A stretch of DNA of 64,000 nt from Sediminibacterium roseum (GTDB lineage: Bacteria > Bacteroidota > Bacteroidia > Chitinophagales > Chitinophagaceae), in NCBI RefSeq assembly GCF_009939005.1, contig NZ_JAACJS010000002.1, positions 30,646 to 94,645 on the forward strand, written 5' to 3'. The notes beneath the pieces were generated by a model. That model had not been told where the DNA came from. It ran no database searches and worked only from the letters and a program-made list of their open reading frames with translations. Below are positions 28,030 through 37,458 of this stretch, one piece after another. The stretch's first letter is position 1. Each line of letters opens with the position of its first letter. A program made the position numbers and the translations under genes.

Positions 28030-30459
28030 TTACTTAATACCAAATATTTTCAGGCGGATGTTCCTGATCCTGAGATCCGTTACAATAGGGCCGTTGTATA
28101 AACCAAGATCAAACCAAAGATCCTTTACCTTCTTGTAATCATCCATCGTAAAAAGATCTGTGGCCGTTACCTCGTTCCATTGCCTGGGAACAAAATCCCC
28201 TTTGGTCAATGTTTCCATGTTGCGTTTGGTCCAGTTGAGAAAATTCATCCCGCGGTTCTTTGTATCGATCATTGAAAAGCGAAGCGAAGGATAGTTCTCT
28301 GGATTGGGATCGGCAATATTCACACCCGCTGTAAATTCAACAAACAGGTACCGGTAACCTTTGGGCAGTTTATACATCGGCATCAGCATGGTATCTGTGC
28401 GATGGGTAAACAGGTAATGCGTGCTTGTATCGTTGTAATCAAACACCAACTCCTTTTTTCCCGGCAGCAACTCTTTTTCCGCGGGATAGATCCTGTTGTT
28501 CTCACACACATACCCATTGATCTTTTTAAAGTTCTCGCGCAGCGCGATGATGTGTTTCTTAAGTGTATCGTTCCGGTATTTTACCTGGGTAAGATCGGGG
28601 TTGATCCTGTACAACTGGTTGTCTGATAAAAAATATTCCTTGTAAATATAGTCGCCTATTTCCCTGTCCCACCACATAAACGGCATCGACTGTTTATTCC
28701 GAAACGCAGTGGCTGTATCTATTACACCGCTTAACCAATGCACTTCTTTCGGGTAATTGTTGAGTTTAAAATTATCGTTCAGCAACGCGAGGATGGTTGG
28801 TGTAATGTTGTTGTGCGTGTTTACAGACAAGAACTTCTGCGACCGCTTCAGCATTGGAGAATAGATCATGAACGGTACATGATAATCATCCATTTCGTTA
28901 ATGGTGGGAAAAGAACCGATGTGATGATCTCCGGTTATTAAAAATATCGTGTTGGAATAGTCGGCGCGCTTCCTGTAATCGCTGAAAAATTTACGCAGGC
29001 AATCATCCGAAAACATAAAAGTAACGAGTACCTCTTTTGTTTGCCTTAGTGTTTTTTTGATGGATGAGGATACGTTCATCGTCTTCAATTTCTCGTCAAA
29101 CTTTTTCTCGTACTGTGGTTTCTGTTCAAAGAGATAAGGCATGTGTGTGGTGCCCGTGTGAAAGATGTTGAAGTAGGGCGTCTTTGGCAGCGAATCCATC
29201 ACTTCAAATGCGCGGCTGTAAAGTGCATCATCTGGATAGCCCATGCTCCATCCTTCTTTGCCGATTCCCATTTCCTTGTATTTCGAAGGATACTGCGTTA
29301 ACGTAAAATCAGTTCCCTGCAGGCGGATGAATCCACCCATGTTATCAAAATCGGTATTAAAGCCTACAAGGAATTTTGTATGATAGCCATTTGCCTTCAG
29401 GATCTTTGTGAGCGACAAATGTTCCGGCATCACATTCATCACAGAAAAACCACGTTTGCCGTAGGGAAGTGATCCTTCAATGGCAGGGTGTGCCGCAAAT
29501 GTACCCGGGGCGGTGCTAAGGAAATTATCCCAGGTAAGGCTGTTGTGCGAAAGCGAATCGAGGAACGGCGTAAAGCTTCCGGCGAAAGCATGGTCGCCAC
29601 TGAAATCGCGCGACAATCCCTCCACCACCAACAGCACGATGTTAGGCGGTGTTTGTTGGAAATTGAAAAACCCGCCGAGCACATCTTTTTCATCGTTGCT
29701 GTGCAGTAAGGGATAGCTGGTGCTTGTAAAATGAAAGGGTTGGTTGGCCTGGTAAAAAGCCACTTCCTTTTTCAGCGCCTCATCCGTCAATACTTTTTCC
29801 GAGGCATTTTTGTTCCTGAAATAATCGTAACTATCTTCAACCCAGTACGTGAACTTATTGGCAGTAAGATAGTAAGCGCCGTTCTGTGAAAACCAATCTG
29901 GTGAAGGGTTTGCGTACCTGATCAAAACAACCGAAAGAACGGATAGGCCTGCCAAAACGGATAAATATTTTCTGCCGGCACTGATCTTTTTTGTGACCCG
30001 CGCAGAGACAACAAAGTAAAGCGGGATGTAAACAAAAAAAGAAAGATAAGGCTTGATACCGGCGCCTGCCATTTGTTTGATCGTTTCAATGGTATCACCC
30101 GCGTTTCGCGTAAACAGCTCATGATCGAAGGGATTGTTCCGCTGCGAAAAAGTGATCAGCAGCGCCAGGCAGGATACAATGAACATCACGTTCAACACAT
30201 GAAACAAAACAATACCGGCCCGTGTTTTTATTTTTGAAACAAGCCAGCAAACCACAAAAGCCACACCCGAATAAATGAACCAGAGCCATATATCATAAAA
30301 CAAACCGGCCACCTCGAATTGCCAGGCATGGGGGGTGAAAGATTTGGATGCCACAACTATGTATTCAAACACCCGCATCAGGCAAACTGTGATGAGCAGT
30401 GCAAAAGCAATACGTACAAAGGGCAGTACAAAAGAGTTTTTCTGATCCGGCATAAGCAT
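28030..30459 (-). CDS. LTA synthase/sulfatase-family membrane phosphoglycerol transferase-like protein
   Basis: An 809-residue protein. About five membrane segments occupy the first 200 residues, followed by a large extracytoplasmic alkaline-phosphatase-fold domain. Typical motifs are PPNIVLLVVEGLSRD (first metal site), APGTFAAHPAIEGSLPYG (region of the catalytic Thr), FNIFHTGTTHMPY and FLITGDHHIG (further metal ligands). Gram-positive relatives polymerise lipoteichoic acid. In Gram-negative Bacteroidota the family is thought to modify envelope glycans or lipids with phosphoglycerol or phosphoethanolamine, but the substrate is unknown. It is convergent with the pseudo-protease gene, with 9 bp between stops. 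Confidence 0.85.
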   Translation of the reverse strand: MLMPDQKNSFVLPFVRIAFALLITVCLMRVFEYIVVASKSFTPHAWQFEVAGLFYDIWLWFIYSGVAFVVCWLVSKIKTRAGIVLFHVLNVMFIVSCLALLITFSQRNNPFDHELFTRNAGDTIETIKQMAGAGIKPYLSFFVYIPLYFVVSARVTKKISAGRKYLSVLAGLSVLSVVLIRYANPSPDWFSQNGAYYLTANKFTYWVEDSYDYFRNKNASEKVLTDEALKKEVAFYQANQPFHFTSTSYPLLHSNDEKDVLGGFFNFQQTPPNIVLLVVEGLSRDFSGDHAFAGSFTPFLDSLSHNSLTWDNFLSTAPGTFAAHPAIEGSLPYGKRGFSVMNVMPEHLSLTKILKANGYHTKFLVGFNTDFDNMGGFIRLQGTDFTLTQYPSKYKEMGIGKEGWSMGYPDDALYSRAFEVMDSLPKTPYFNIFHTGTTHMPYLFEQKPQYEKKFDEKLKTMNVSSSIKKTLRQTKEVLVTFMFSDDCLRKFFSDYRKRADYSNTIFLITGDHHIGSFPTINEMDDYHVPFMIYSPMLKRSQKFLSVNTHNNITPTILALLNDNFKLNNYPKEVHWLSGVIDTATAFRNKQSMPFMWWDREIGDYIYKEYFLSDNQLYRINPDLTQVKYRNDTLKKHIIALRENFKKINGYVCENNRIYPAEKELLPGKKELVFDYNDTSTHYLFTHRTDTMLMPMYKLPKGYRYLFVEFTAGVNIADPNPENYPSLRFSMIDTKNRGMNFLNWTKRNMETLTKGDFVPRQWNEVTATDLFTMDDYKKVKDLWFDLGLYNGPIVTDLRIRNIRLKIFGIK

Positions 30460-30479
30460 TGTTGGGCGGCAAAGTTATT

Positions 30480-30941
30480 TTATTTACCGGCTTTCTCCTT
30501 CAGCTGCCCAACTACTTTAACAATGTTCCGCTCAATGGATTCAGGGCTTTTGAGAAAACGCATGTACCTCAGGATCTCTTTCTGCCGCGAAGGGGTAAGG
30601 CCTTTAAAAGTGGCCGTCAGTTTTTCTTTCGCCAAGGCTTTTTTGAAAGCGGGCAACATGGCAGGCGTTCTTTCTTCCGGGTGATGGTTCTGTTCAAGAG
30701 CAAAACGGGCCCTGTCGCCATTTTCCAGGTTCGCACCTTTCAACATCGGGCCGTTCACATAAAGGCGATACGGTTCGTTTTTTACCGGCATCAGGGTTTG
30801 AACAAAGGGGAAGCCATTGATCGTTCCCTTTACATAAATAAAGCCTTTTTCAACTTTCAATTGATCTGTTATCCTCCTGGGAACGGGCACACAGGGATTG
30901 ATGCCAACTTTATAGATCGTTTCTGTAAAAACAAAAGGCAT
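30480..30941 (-). CDS. DUF1905 / YdeI-type (OmpD-associated) small protein
   Basis: A 153-residue soluble protein. The N-terminal half is the DUF1905 beta-barrel (GFIYVKGTINGFPFVQTLMP, MLKGANLENGDRARFALEQN). The C-terminal half is the helical YdeI/OmpD-associated segment (LTPSRQKEILRYMRFLKSPE). The combination is common in Bacteroidota and Actinobacteria. YdeI-type proteins are linked to resistance to cationic or bacteriocin-type peptides in enterobacteria, but the biochemical role is unknown. It is 9 bp downstream of the NTR-like gene and 20 bp upstream of the phosphoglycerol-transferase-like gene, so the three may be co-transcribed. Confidence 0.82.
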   Translation of the reverse strand: MPFVFTETIYKVGINPCVPVPRRITDQLKVEKGFIYVKGTINGFPFVQTLMPVKNEPYRLYVNGPMLKGANLENGDRARFALEQNHHPEERTPAMLPAFKKALAKEKLTATFKGLTPSRQKEILRYMRFLKSPESIERNIVKVVGQLKEKAGK

Positions 30942-30950
30942 ACGACTGGC

Positions 30951-31721
30951 TTAGGGTAAATTTGGGCCTATAAAACCCGGATAGCTTTGCTCGGCAGGAA
31001 AAGCGAACAGGCAGATATTCATTGTTTCTTCTGCTGGAAAAGCTTTGTTGCGCGGCTTTCTGAGCGCTGCGCCTTTCAGTTTCTTCAGTACCTGCGCAGA
31101 TATTTGTGCGTTTACGAATGGTAGCAAGGGCTTTACACTGGTGATCACTCTTTCTTTGTTTACTTTTAGCTGGTACACCGCAAATTGCTTTTCCTTTACA
31201 TCTACATTTTTGATGCTGCGCAAGTGTTCATAAAAACTAAAAACGCCTGCATCGGTGTTCGTCAATGTTATTTTTTTATCGCGTAGCCCGGTAAGTATTT
31301 TTAACACGAACTTTCTTTCCTCCGCGATTTTTTTAGTAATGCCGGGATACCTGGCTTCGTCGTAAACCCTTCCTTCGTATTGCTCGGGCGCGGAACAGTA
31401 ACCAAACACAAGCTCTCCTTTATTGTTTTCCGTCGCAAATACGAGCCACACCGTATTTTTCTGGATGCCTATATCGCAGGATGTATTTTTTCCACTCGCC
31501 CTGATCTCTTTTACAGGTTTTCCTTTGAAAAGATCAACAATGGTTATGTCAAGAACATCGACGTCGCTGTTTTGAGGGTCGGCATGTACGTTGTTTACTT
31601 TAACCAGTCCTACAAACGCTGCGCGCGCAAAATTGTCGTTGAACGTAGGGAAAGCGCAGCTGCAGGCAAATAGCTTTGCTGATAGAAATAAAATAGCGAG
31701 TGATGTAATTAATTTTTTCAT
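30951..31721 (-). CDS. Exported NTR/TIMP-like protein
   Basis: A 256-residue secreted protein (start at 31721, three codons inside the longest frame). After the signal peptide the mature chain appears to begin ACSCAFPTFNDNFARAAFVGLVKV. A Cys-x-Cys right at the mature N-terminus followed by this strand is typical of netrin/TIMP-like (OB-fold) domains. More cysteines (TSCDIG, FGYCSAP) could form disulphides. TIMPs inhibit metalloproteases in animals; the bacterial proteins have no settled function. The C-terminal half contains a predicted strand pattern (VKEKQFAVYQLKVNKERV) of unknown fold. Confidence 0.65.
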   Translation of the reverse strand: MKKLITSLAILFLSAKLFACSCAFPTFNDNFARAAFVGLVKVNNVHADPQNSDVDVLDITIVDLFKGKPVKEIRASGKNTSCDIGIQKNTVWLVFATENNKGELVFGYCSAPEQYEGRVYDEARYPGITKKIAEERKFVLKILTGLRDKKITLTNTDAGVFSFYEHLRSIKNVDVKEKQFAVYQLKVNKERVITSVKPLLPFVNAQISAQVLKKLKGAALRKPRNKAFPAEETMNICLFAFPAEQSYPGFIGPNLP

Positions 31722-31821
31722 CCGGGCCATCTATTAAACGAATTTCGATCGCTCATTCCTGTTGAGCCTGGTTGTTTCGTTCTGTTGAATTTACGGATTT
31801 GCCGGCGATTCCCTGTTAAAA

Positions 31822-32823
31822 CTACCCGATCAATCCCGCCGCCCTGCTGATCTCCATCATCCTGTCCATCGGTTTTTTTGCGGCCAGGCGTAAGTTTTCG
31901 TCCATCGTAATCTCCGGAACCTCGTACTCCATGCACAAATAGAGTTTCTCTAGCGTATTCAGCTTCATGTGCGGGCAATCGTTGCATGCACAACTGTTGG
32001 TAGGCGGCGCGGGAATGAACGTCTTGTGGGGGCTGTTCTGCTGCATCTGGTGCAGTATGCCGGTTTCTGTGGCAACAATAAATTCTGTTGCATCGCTCAC
32101 TTCGGTATATTTCAGGAGTTGGGTTGTGCTGCCTATGTAATCCGAAACACGCAGGATCGGTTCTTCGCACTCAGGGTGTGAGATCAGTTTTGCCTTCGGG
32201 TGCCTGATCTTCAATTTCGTGATCTTTTCGAGGCTGAAGATTTCGTGCACCATACATGCGCCATTCCACAGCAGCATGTTCCTTCCCGATTTTTTATTGA
32301 GATAAGCGCCAAGGTTTTTGTCGGGTGCAAAAATGATCGGCTGGTCCTTTGGCACACTCTCTATGATCTTTTCTGCGTTGCTGCTTGTACAGATGATATC
32401 GCTCAATGCTTTGATATCGGCGGTACAGTTGATGTAGGAGATAACGATGTGGTCCGGGTGCTTGTCTTTAAAAGCTTTGAAGAGAGGCGCCGGCGCACTG
32501 TCTGCCAGTGAACAGCCCGCTTTCAGATCGGGCAGCAGTACTTTTTTGCCTGGGTTTAAGATCTTGGCTGTTTCGGCCATGAAGTGTACACCGGCAAAAA
32601 CGATGATGTCTGCATCCGTTTTGCTGGCCTGCTGTGCAAGGCCGAGGCTATCGCCGATATAATCTGCCACATCCTGGATATCCGGTTCCTGGTAATAATG
32701 CGCAAGGAGTATTGCATTCTTCTCTTTCTTTAGACGGGCAATCTCCGCAAATAAATCGAGATGCGGATCGATTTCCGTATCAAAAAAACCTTTCTCCAGG
32801 ATATCGTTCGGTTGAATGTTCAT
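31822..32823 (-). CDS. nadA: Quinolinate synthase A
   Basis: A 333-residue enzyme that condenses iminoaspartate with dihydroxyacetone phosphate to give quinolinate, the first committed step of NAD synthesis. Signatures are [22 protein letters not shown] and [14 protein letters not shown]. The three cysteines that bind the oxygen-sensitive 4Fe-4S cluster are in [18 protein letters not shown] and [10 protein letters not shown]. No nadB or nadC is adjacent. Its start codon borders the proposed origin region, so its promoter must lie within that region. Confidence 0.97.
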   Translation of the reverse strand: MNIQPNDILEKGFFDTEIDPHLDLFAEIARLKKEKNAILLAHYYQEPDIQDVADYIGDSLGLAQQASKTDADIIVFAGVHFMAETAKILNPGKKVLLPDLKAGCSLADSAPAPLFKAFKDKHPDHIVISYINCTADIKALSDIICTSSNAEKIIESVPKDQPIIFAPDKNLGAYLNKKSGRNMLLWNGACMVHEIFSLEKITKLKIRHPKAKLISHPECEEPILRVSDYIGSTTQLLKYTEVSDATEFIVATETGILHQMQQNSPHKTFIPAPPTNSCACNDCPHMKLNTLEKLYLCMEYEVPEITMDENLRLAAKKPMDRMMEISRAAGLIG

Positions 32824-33200
32824 AACGCTTGTAATAATACTATTAAAATCTTTTTATAAAACTTACCTATTACTATTAGGGCTGTGGATATCGGGATAAC
32901 TTACTTGTTCACAGAGTGCGAAGTTAATTACCATTTGGTTATCCACTCTAATCCACAATTTCATCCACAGCCGTTTTTGCAACTGCCATTGGTTTTCTGC
33001 GGTTTTTTAACAATCGTGGATTAACCAATTCACATCCTTCTTTTTCCTCTATCCACTTTTAGCCAACTGTGGATTAACAGGGATAATCTCAAAGTGAACT
33101 TTCCACTTTCTGCTTTCAGTATATGCCGGAAGGTTATTTGTTCGATCTCTTTCCACTTTTCTCCATTTCAAAAACCCGTTTTCCCCACAGGATTTTGCCC

Positions 33201-33209
33201 TTATGCACA
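33201..33209 (+). promoter_or_regulatory. DnaA box, consensus
   Basis: TTATGCACA matches the DnaA-box consensus TTWTNCACA exactly and lies inside the candidate origin. Confidence 0.6.
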
Positions 33210-33442
33210 ACCCGGTGTGAATAGATTTTTTGAAGCGTTGAACCAGGTTTTTACGGATCAGGCGTTTTTCCGCAAAGTCGGATCCCAGTTTCTATATATA
33301 ATATAACAACAAAGCCCCGATACTGTTCCCCCGGGCCGTTTCACCAATCCTGCGTTTATTTATCCGCTTGGGAGGCCTGCCGACTCCCATCAGCCCGTAT
33401 TCCGCCCCGCCAAAGCCCGCGTGTTTATTAGAAAAAACAGGT

Positions 33443-33451
33443 TTTTCCACA
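33443..33451 (+). promoter_or_regulatory. DnaA box, consensus, next to the ppiD promoter
   Basis: TTTTCCACA matches TTWTNCACA exactly. It ends two bases before the -33 element of the predicted ppiD promoter, so DnaA binding could also affect that promoter. Confidence 0.55.
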
Positions 33452-33452
33452 A

Positions 33453-33483
33453 TTTGTTCTAATGCTTTAATACCCTATTTTTG
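33453..33483 (+). promoter_or_regulatory. Bacteroidota-type promoter of ppiD
   Basis: TTTG (33453-33456), a 19-nt spacer and TATTTTTG (33476-33483) match the -33 TTTG / -7 TAnnTTTG consensus of Bacteroidota housekeeping promoters exactly. Transcription would begin near 33490. The leader could fold a small hairpin, gtcccg/cgggac, at 33485-33502. Confidence 0.8.
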
Positions 33484-33530
33484 CGTCCCGCCTAAACGGG
33501 ACCAAAACAATTTAATATAACTAAACTATT

Positions 33531-35624
33531 ATGTCTGTAATTCAACGTATTCGTGACAAGGGAGCCTGGATCATCTTTGGTATCATCGCACTGGCCCTGA
33601 TTGCCTTTATTCTCCAGGATGGGGTTGGCCGTGGAAAAGGGGCGGTGTCTAACTCAACAACCATAGGTAAAGTGAACGGTGTAACGATTACGAAAGCCGA
33701 ATTTGAAGAAACACTGGCCATGCAGGAGCAGATGTATGCACAGCAGGGTGCAACCCGTGAACAACTGATCGCCCCAAGCTGGCAGCAGAAAGTAGAGGAA
33801 GTATTGCTCAACCAGGAATTTGAGAAACTGGGGCTGCAGGTTTCCCCGAAAGAACTCAGCGATATCCTTTTCGGCGAAAATTCTCCTTTGCGCCAGCAGT
33901 TCACCGATCCTAAAACAGGGGTGTTCATGGTAGACAAGGCCAAGGAAGCGATCGCGAACGTAAAGAAGAGCAAGAATGCAGAAGAAGTTAAGATGCTCAG
34001 GAAACAATTGCTCGACCCAACCATCCAGCAGGCCCTGCGTACCAAATACCAGGCGCTGATGATCCAGTCGGCCTATGTTCCCAAATGGCTGCTCGATAAA
34101 CAGGCGGCTGAAGCGGCTTCCATCTCGAACATCTCTTATGTATATGTGCCGTATATGTCTGTGAGCGACAGCGCCGTTAAAGTAAGCGATGACGATATCA
34201 ACGCCTATGTTTCAAAACACAAGAAACAATTCACCAAAACAGAAGAGACAAGGAACATTGCCTTTGTAGGTTTCAGCACCGCGCCAACAGCGGCGGATTC
34301 TGCCAATGCGCGTGCGCAGGTAGAGAACCTGAAAGCGGATTTTGCCGCGGCAACCGATATGCCGGCCTTCTTTACAAAGAACAGCAGCGATCTTGGTTAT
34401 TACGATAGCTACATCAGCAAAAGCCAGATGCAGCAAACCAACAAAGACACGCTCGCAAACATTCCTGCCGGAACGGTGTATGGTCCTTACCAGGACGGAC
34501 GTTACTTTATGCTCGCAAAAAAACTGGGCAACAAACAATGGCCAGACAGTGCAAAAGTGCGTCACATACTTATTATGACGATGAACCCGCAATCGGGACA
34601 ATTCGTTCGCGAAGACAGTACAGCTAAAAAGCTGATCGACAGTATTGAAACCGCGGTAAAAGGCGGAGCAAACTTTGATGCACTGGTTGCGCAATACTCC
34701 GACGACGGCGGAAGCAAAGACAAGGGCGGCGTTTACGATTTCTTCCAGACAGGCAGGATGGTTCCGGAGTTCAACGATTTTGCGTTTGATAAACCGGTGG
34801 GAAGCAAGGGCGTAGTTAAAGTGCCTTACGGTTACCACTATGTAGAAGTACTGGGCCAGAAAAATGTGGGCCCTGCGTATAAAATCGCGTATCTCGCAAG
34901 GCCTATCATGGCGAGCAGCGAAACGGTATCAACGGCGCAGAACACCGCGGCGCAGTTTGGCGTATCGGCGAAAGACAACAAATCGTTCAATGCAAATGCA
35001 GCCAAAGCGAACCTACCTGTTTTGGGTGCGGCTGATATCAAGGAAAATGATTTCACCATCAATGGCCTTGCAGGTATGAACCGCCAGCTCGTTCGCTGGA
35101 TCTACGAACACGGCAACGGCGATGTTTCAGAACCCTTTGAAGCAGGCGACCAGTACATCGTGGCCATCATTACCGGTGTTAACAAGGCGGGACTGATGTC
35201 GGCGGCAGAAGCGCGTCCGATGGTAGAACCGATCGTAAGGAACGAGAAGAAAGCAAAACAGATCATCGAAACAAAATTCAAAGGCAATACGCTTGAGTCT
35301 TATGCCAGCAGCACCGGTGCGCCGGTATTGCGTGCAGACAGTGTGAGCTTTGCAGCGCCGTTTGTTCCGAATGTGGGCAACGAACCCAAAGTAGTGGGCG
35401 CGGCTTTCAACAAGGCCCTGGCCGGGAAAGCAAGTGAACCATTTGGCGGAAACACCGGCGTATTTGCCGTAAAGGTTGAACAAACCGGGACCAAGCCAAT
35501 GACACAGGATCTGGAAACGCTCAAATCAGCCCTTCTCCAGGCCTCCAAAATGGCATCGTACAGGAGCCTCGAGGCACTGAAGAAAGAAGCCACGATCAAA
35601 GATTACCGATCTAAATTCTATTAA
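33531..35624 (+). CDS. ppiD: Peptidyl-prolyl isomerase PpiD/SurA-type membrane chaperone
   Basis: A 697-residue protein. A single N-terminal membrane anchor (GAWIIFGIIALALIAFILQD) places the rest in the periplasm. A SurA_N-like helical region follows (VNGVTITKAEFEETLAMQEQ), then a parvulin domain around residues 340-450 (AKVRHILIMTM, GGANFDALVAQYSDDGGSK, GVVKVPYGYHYVEVLG). A second, diverged parvulin-like region follows at about 470-600. The protein should assist folding of secreted and outer-membrane proteins. It has its own promoter at 33453-33483 and terminator at 35631-35659. Confidence 0.93.
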   Translation: MSVIQRIRDKGAWIIFGIIALALIAFILQDGVGRGKGAVSNSTTIGKVNGVTITKAEFEETLAMQEQMYAQQGATREQLIAPSWQQKVEEVLLNQEFEKLGLQVSPKELSDILFGENSPLRQQFTDPKTGVFMVDKAKEAIANVKKSKNAEEVKMLRKQLLDPTIQQALRTKYQALMIQSAYVPKWLLDKQAAEAASISNISYVYVPYMSVSDSAVKVSDDDINAYVSKHKKQFTKTEETRNIAFVGFSTAPTAADSANARAQVENLKADFAAATDMPAFFTKNSSDLGYYDSYISKSQMQQTNKDTLANIPAGTVYGPYQDGRYFMLAKKLGNKQWPDSAKVRHILIMTMNPQSGQFVREDSTAKKLIDSIETAVKGGANFDALVAQYSDDGGSKDKGGVYDFFQTGRMVPEFNDFAFDKPVGSKGVVKVPYGYHYVEVLGQKNVGPAYKIAYLARPIMASSETVSTAQNTAAQFGVSAKDNKSFNANAAKANLPVLGAADIKENDFTINGLAGMNRQLVRWIYEHGNGDVSEPFEAGDQYIVAIITGVNKAGLMSAAEARPMVEPIVRNEKKAKQIIETKFKGNTLESYASSTGAPVLRADSVSFAAPFVPNVGNEPKVVGAAFNKALAGKASEPFGGNTGVFAVKVEQTGTKPMTQDLETLKSALLQASKMASYRSLEALKKEATIKDYRSKFY

Positions 35625-35630
35625 TAGAGA

Positions 35631-35659
35631 AACCCGGCACCAGTTGCCGGGTTTTTTTT
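35631..35659 (+). terminator. Rho-independent terminator of ppiD
   Basis: A 9-bp stem aacccggca/tgccgggtt with a 5-nt loop is followed by an eight-base T run, starting 7 bp after the ppiD stop codon. Confidence 0.92.
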
Positions 35660-35746
35660 GCGATCAAAAATAAGCCGGGAGCCCAGGCCCGGGGCATTGC
35701 TCCGAACAATACCCGTCCAAAATTGTAATTTTACAAAAAGGAACCT

Positions 35747-36256
35747 ATGAGCGAAGCATTGGTGAACAAGGTGGCAGAGAGCGGGTTGATCAGTTTTGAC
35801 CTGGAAGAATATTATCCCAAAGGCGAGATCAGGACGTTTGACCTGAAGGATTACCTGTTTATGGGATTGATACTGAAGGAAAAAGATTTCCGCGCTGCAT
35901 TGCTGGCCATAGATTGGGAGACTTACAGAGATGCCAATGTTGCCCTCACCTGCTCGGCCGATGCCATCATACCGATGTGGGCCTACATGCTGGTTGCCAG
36001 CTACCTGCAGCCGGTTGCCAAAACAGTTGTGTTTGGCGATGAACAGAAACTCATCAGCACCCTTCTACTCAAAAATCTTGATGCCGTTAACGGGGAAGAA
36101 TATACAGACAAGCGCGTAGTTGTAAAAGGCTGCGGCGACCTTTCTATTCCCGAAACGGCGTATGTAGAGATCACCAACAAACTGCGGCCATTTGCAAAGA
36201 GCATCATGTATGGAGAGCCGTGCAGTACGGTGCCCATTTTCAAGAAGAAGGGTTAA
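35747..36256 (+). CDS. DUF2480 family protein
   Basis: A 169-residue soluble protein recognised as DUF2480, a family nearly confined to Bacteroidota. Typical segments are ISFDLEEYYPKGEIRTFDLKDYLFMGLILKEKDFR split around residue 30, DANVALTCSADAIIPMWAYM, and the C-terminal VVVKGCGDLSIPETAYVEIT with KSIMYGEPCSTVPIFKK. Two cysteines, in KGCG and EPCS, are near the C-terminus and might bind a metal. No function is established. It lacks a signal peptide and stands alone between the ppiD terminator and the envelope cluster. Confidence 0.85.
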   Translation: MSEALVNKVAESGLISFDLEEYYPKGEIRTFDLKDYLFMGLILKEKDFRAALLAIDWETYRDANVALTCSADAIIPMWAYMLVASYLQPVAKTVVFGDEQKLISTLLLKNLDAVNGEEYTDKRVVVKGCGDLSIPETAYVEITNKLRPFAKSIMYGEPCSTVPIFKKKG

Positions 36257-36396
36257 GCCAAAACATGTGATACCCGATCACATCATCCCCCACCGCTCAC
36301 AGCGCGCAGCCGCCCTTTGTCCGTTTTAAGCTCCAGAAAGCCCATCAGCAGGATTTTGGTATTAGTTTTGTTATGAAAAGCAAAAAAGGAGGACCT

Positions 36397-36807
36397 ATGT
36401 TCCGGATTTTTACAACCATGCTGGCTGTTTGCGTAACAATTACCTCATTTGCGCAAAACACGAACACACTGGCGCCAGATCAGAATCCCAATTATATGGT
36501 GAGCCAGTTAAAATACACCAACACAAAAGACTCGCTGCTCAGTTATTCGAATACGACTGCGCAGGAAACGTACAAGGCCTACGACTGGCTCGAGGCGCGG
36601 GAAGAGCGCCGCAGCGAACGCAGAGCCTACAGGCGGGAGGCCGCGCTGCTCAACGGCTATTATTCGCCCACGGTTAATTATGGATGGAGCAACTACGGCT
36701 ACCGTTCTTACAACAATTATTACAACCCATATTACAGCAGGAGCCGCTGGGGCTTCGGCCGCCCGTTCATCGGGTTCAGGACAGGTAACTGGTGGTTTGG
36801 ATTTTAA
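36397..36807 (+). CDS. Small exported Tyr/Asn/Arg-rich protein
   Basis: A 136-residue secreted protein. The ATG at 36397 is chosen over one at 36373 because AGGAGG (36387-36392) precedes it by 4 nt, a rare strong Shine-Dalgarno for this phylum, and a signal peptide ending SFAQ follows at once. A basic helix (EAREERRSERRAYRREAA) precedes a Tyr/Asn-rich tail (YGYRSYNNYYNPYYS) that ends in aromatic residues. The family is not recognised. The tail suggests an envelope-associated or surface-exposed flexible segment. It is followed after 50 bp by the lpoB-like gene and probably shares its transcript. Confidence 0.6.
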   Translation: MFRIFTTMLAVCVTITSFAQNTNTLAPDQNPNYMVSQLKYTNTKDSLLSYSNTTAQETYKAYDWLEAREERRSERRAYRREAALLNGYYSPTVNYGWSNYGYRSYNNYYNPYYSRSRWGFGRPFIGFRTGNWWFGF

Positions 36808-36857
36808 CCAGGCATACCACAACAGGAAACATCAACATCAACCAAAACAAAATATTT

Positions 36858-37445
36858 ATGAAACGCACACTTTTACTCCTTACACTCGTTACAGCTACTT
36901 TATTTTTCTCTTCCTGCTCGAGAAGATCCGTTACAAGAATTGACCCTTCTGCAGCCATAGACCTGAGTGGTGGATGGAACGCAACCGACAGCCGGCTTAC
37001 CGCAACAGAGATCACCAACCAGATCCTCACAGAAAAATGGTTGACGAACCACCTTACGGCAAAAGGAAAAAAGCCGGTGGTGATCGTTGGCCTCATCACC
37101 AACAAAAGCCACGAGCATATTGAGGCGGAAACATTTATGAAAGACCTGGAAACGTCTTTTATACAAACCGATAAGGTAGGGCTTGTACAAAGCGGCAAAA
37201 AACGCGAAGAGATGCGCGCCGAGAAAGCAGACCAGCAAAGCAATGCATCACAAAGCACCATGAAAAAATTCGGCCTCGAAAAAGGCGCTGATTATATCCT
37301 CCAGGGGTCCATCAATTCTATCGTAGACGCATACCGCAGGGAAAAAACAGTTACCTACCAGGTAAACCTCGAACTCACCAATATCGAGACCAATGAAGTG
37401 GTTTGGATCGGTGAAAAGAAGATCGCGAAACTTGTAAAGAACTAG
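36858..37445 (+). CDS. LpoB-like lipoprotein (penicillin-binding-protein activator family)
   Basis: Start 36858 gives a 195-residue lipoprotein with lipobox LFFSSC; the longer frame overlaps the preceding gene. The LpoB/CsgG-like fold is indicated by LTATEITNQILTEKWL, KPVVIVGLITNKSHEHIEAE, LETSFIQT and the C-terminal GADYILQGSINSIVD with YQVNLELTNIETNEVVW. In enterobacteria LpoB activates the peptidoglycan synthase PBP1B. In other phyla the family occurs next to COG3014 lipoproteins, as here, and its partner is unknown. It is probably anchored to the outer membrane facing the periplasm. Confidence 0.8.
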   Translation: MKRTLLLLTLVTATLFFSSCSRRSVTRIDPSAAIDLSGGWNATDSRLTATEITNQILTEKWLTNHLTAKGKKPVVIVGLITNKSHEHIEAETFMKDLETSFIQTDKVGLVQSGKKREEMRAEKADQQSNASQSTMKKFGLEKGADYILQGSINSIVDAYRREKTVTYQVNLELTNIETNEVVWIGEKKIAKLVKN

Positions 37446-37458
37446 AGGGAGAATTGAT

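Larger units (their letters stand above)
32824..33460. other. Candidate chromosomal replication origin (oriC)
   Basis: A 700-bp gene-free stretch between divergent nadA and ppiD. It begins with a very A+T-rich segment (32829-32880), a possible unwinding element. A cluster of DnaA-box-like 9-mers follows, each one mismatch from TTWTNCACA: 32883-32891 (minus), 32905-32913, 32939-32947, 32949-32957, 32961-32969 and 33068-33076 (minus). Two perfect boxes lie at 33201 and 33443. Another A+T tract is at 33290-33307. Two parS sites are 10.4 kb away, and gene orientation switches here from mostly minus to mostly plus. dnaA is not in the window. This is an inference from motif density. Confidence 0.65.
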
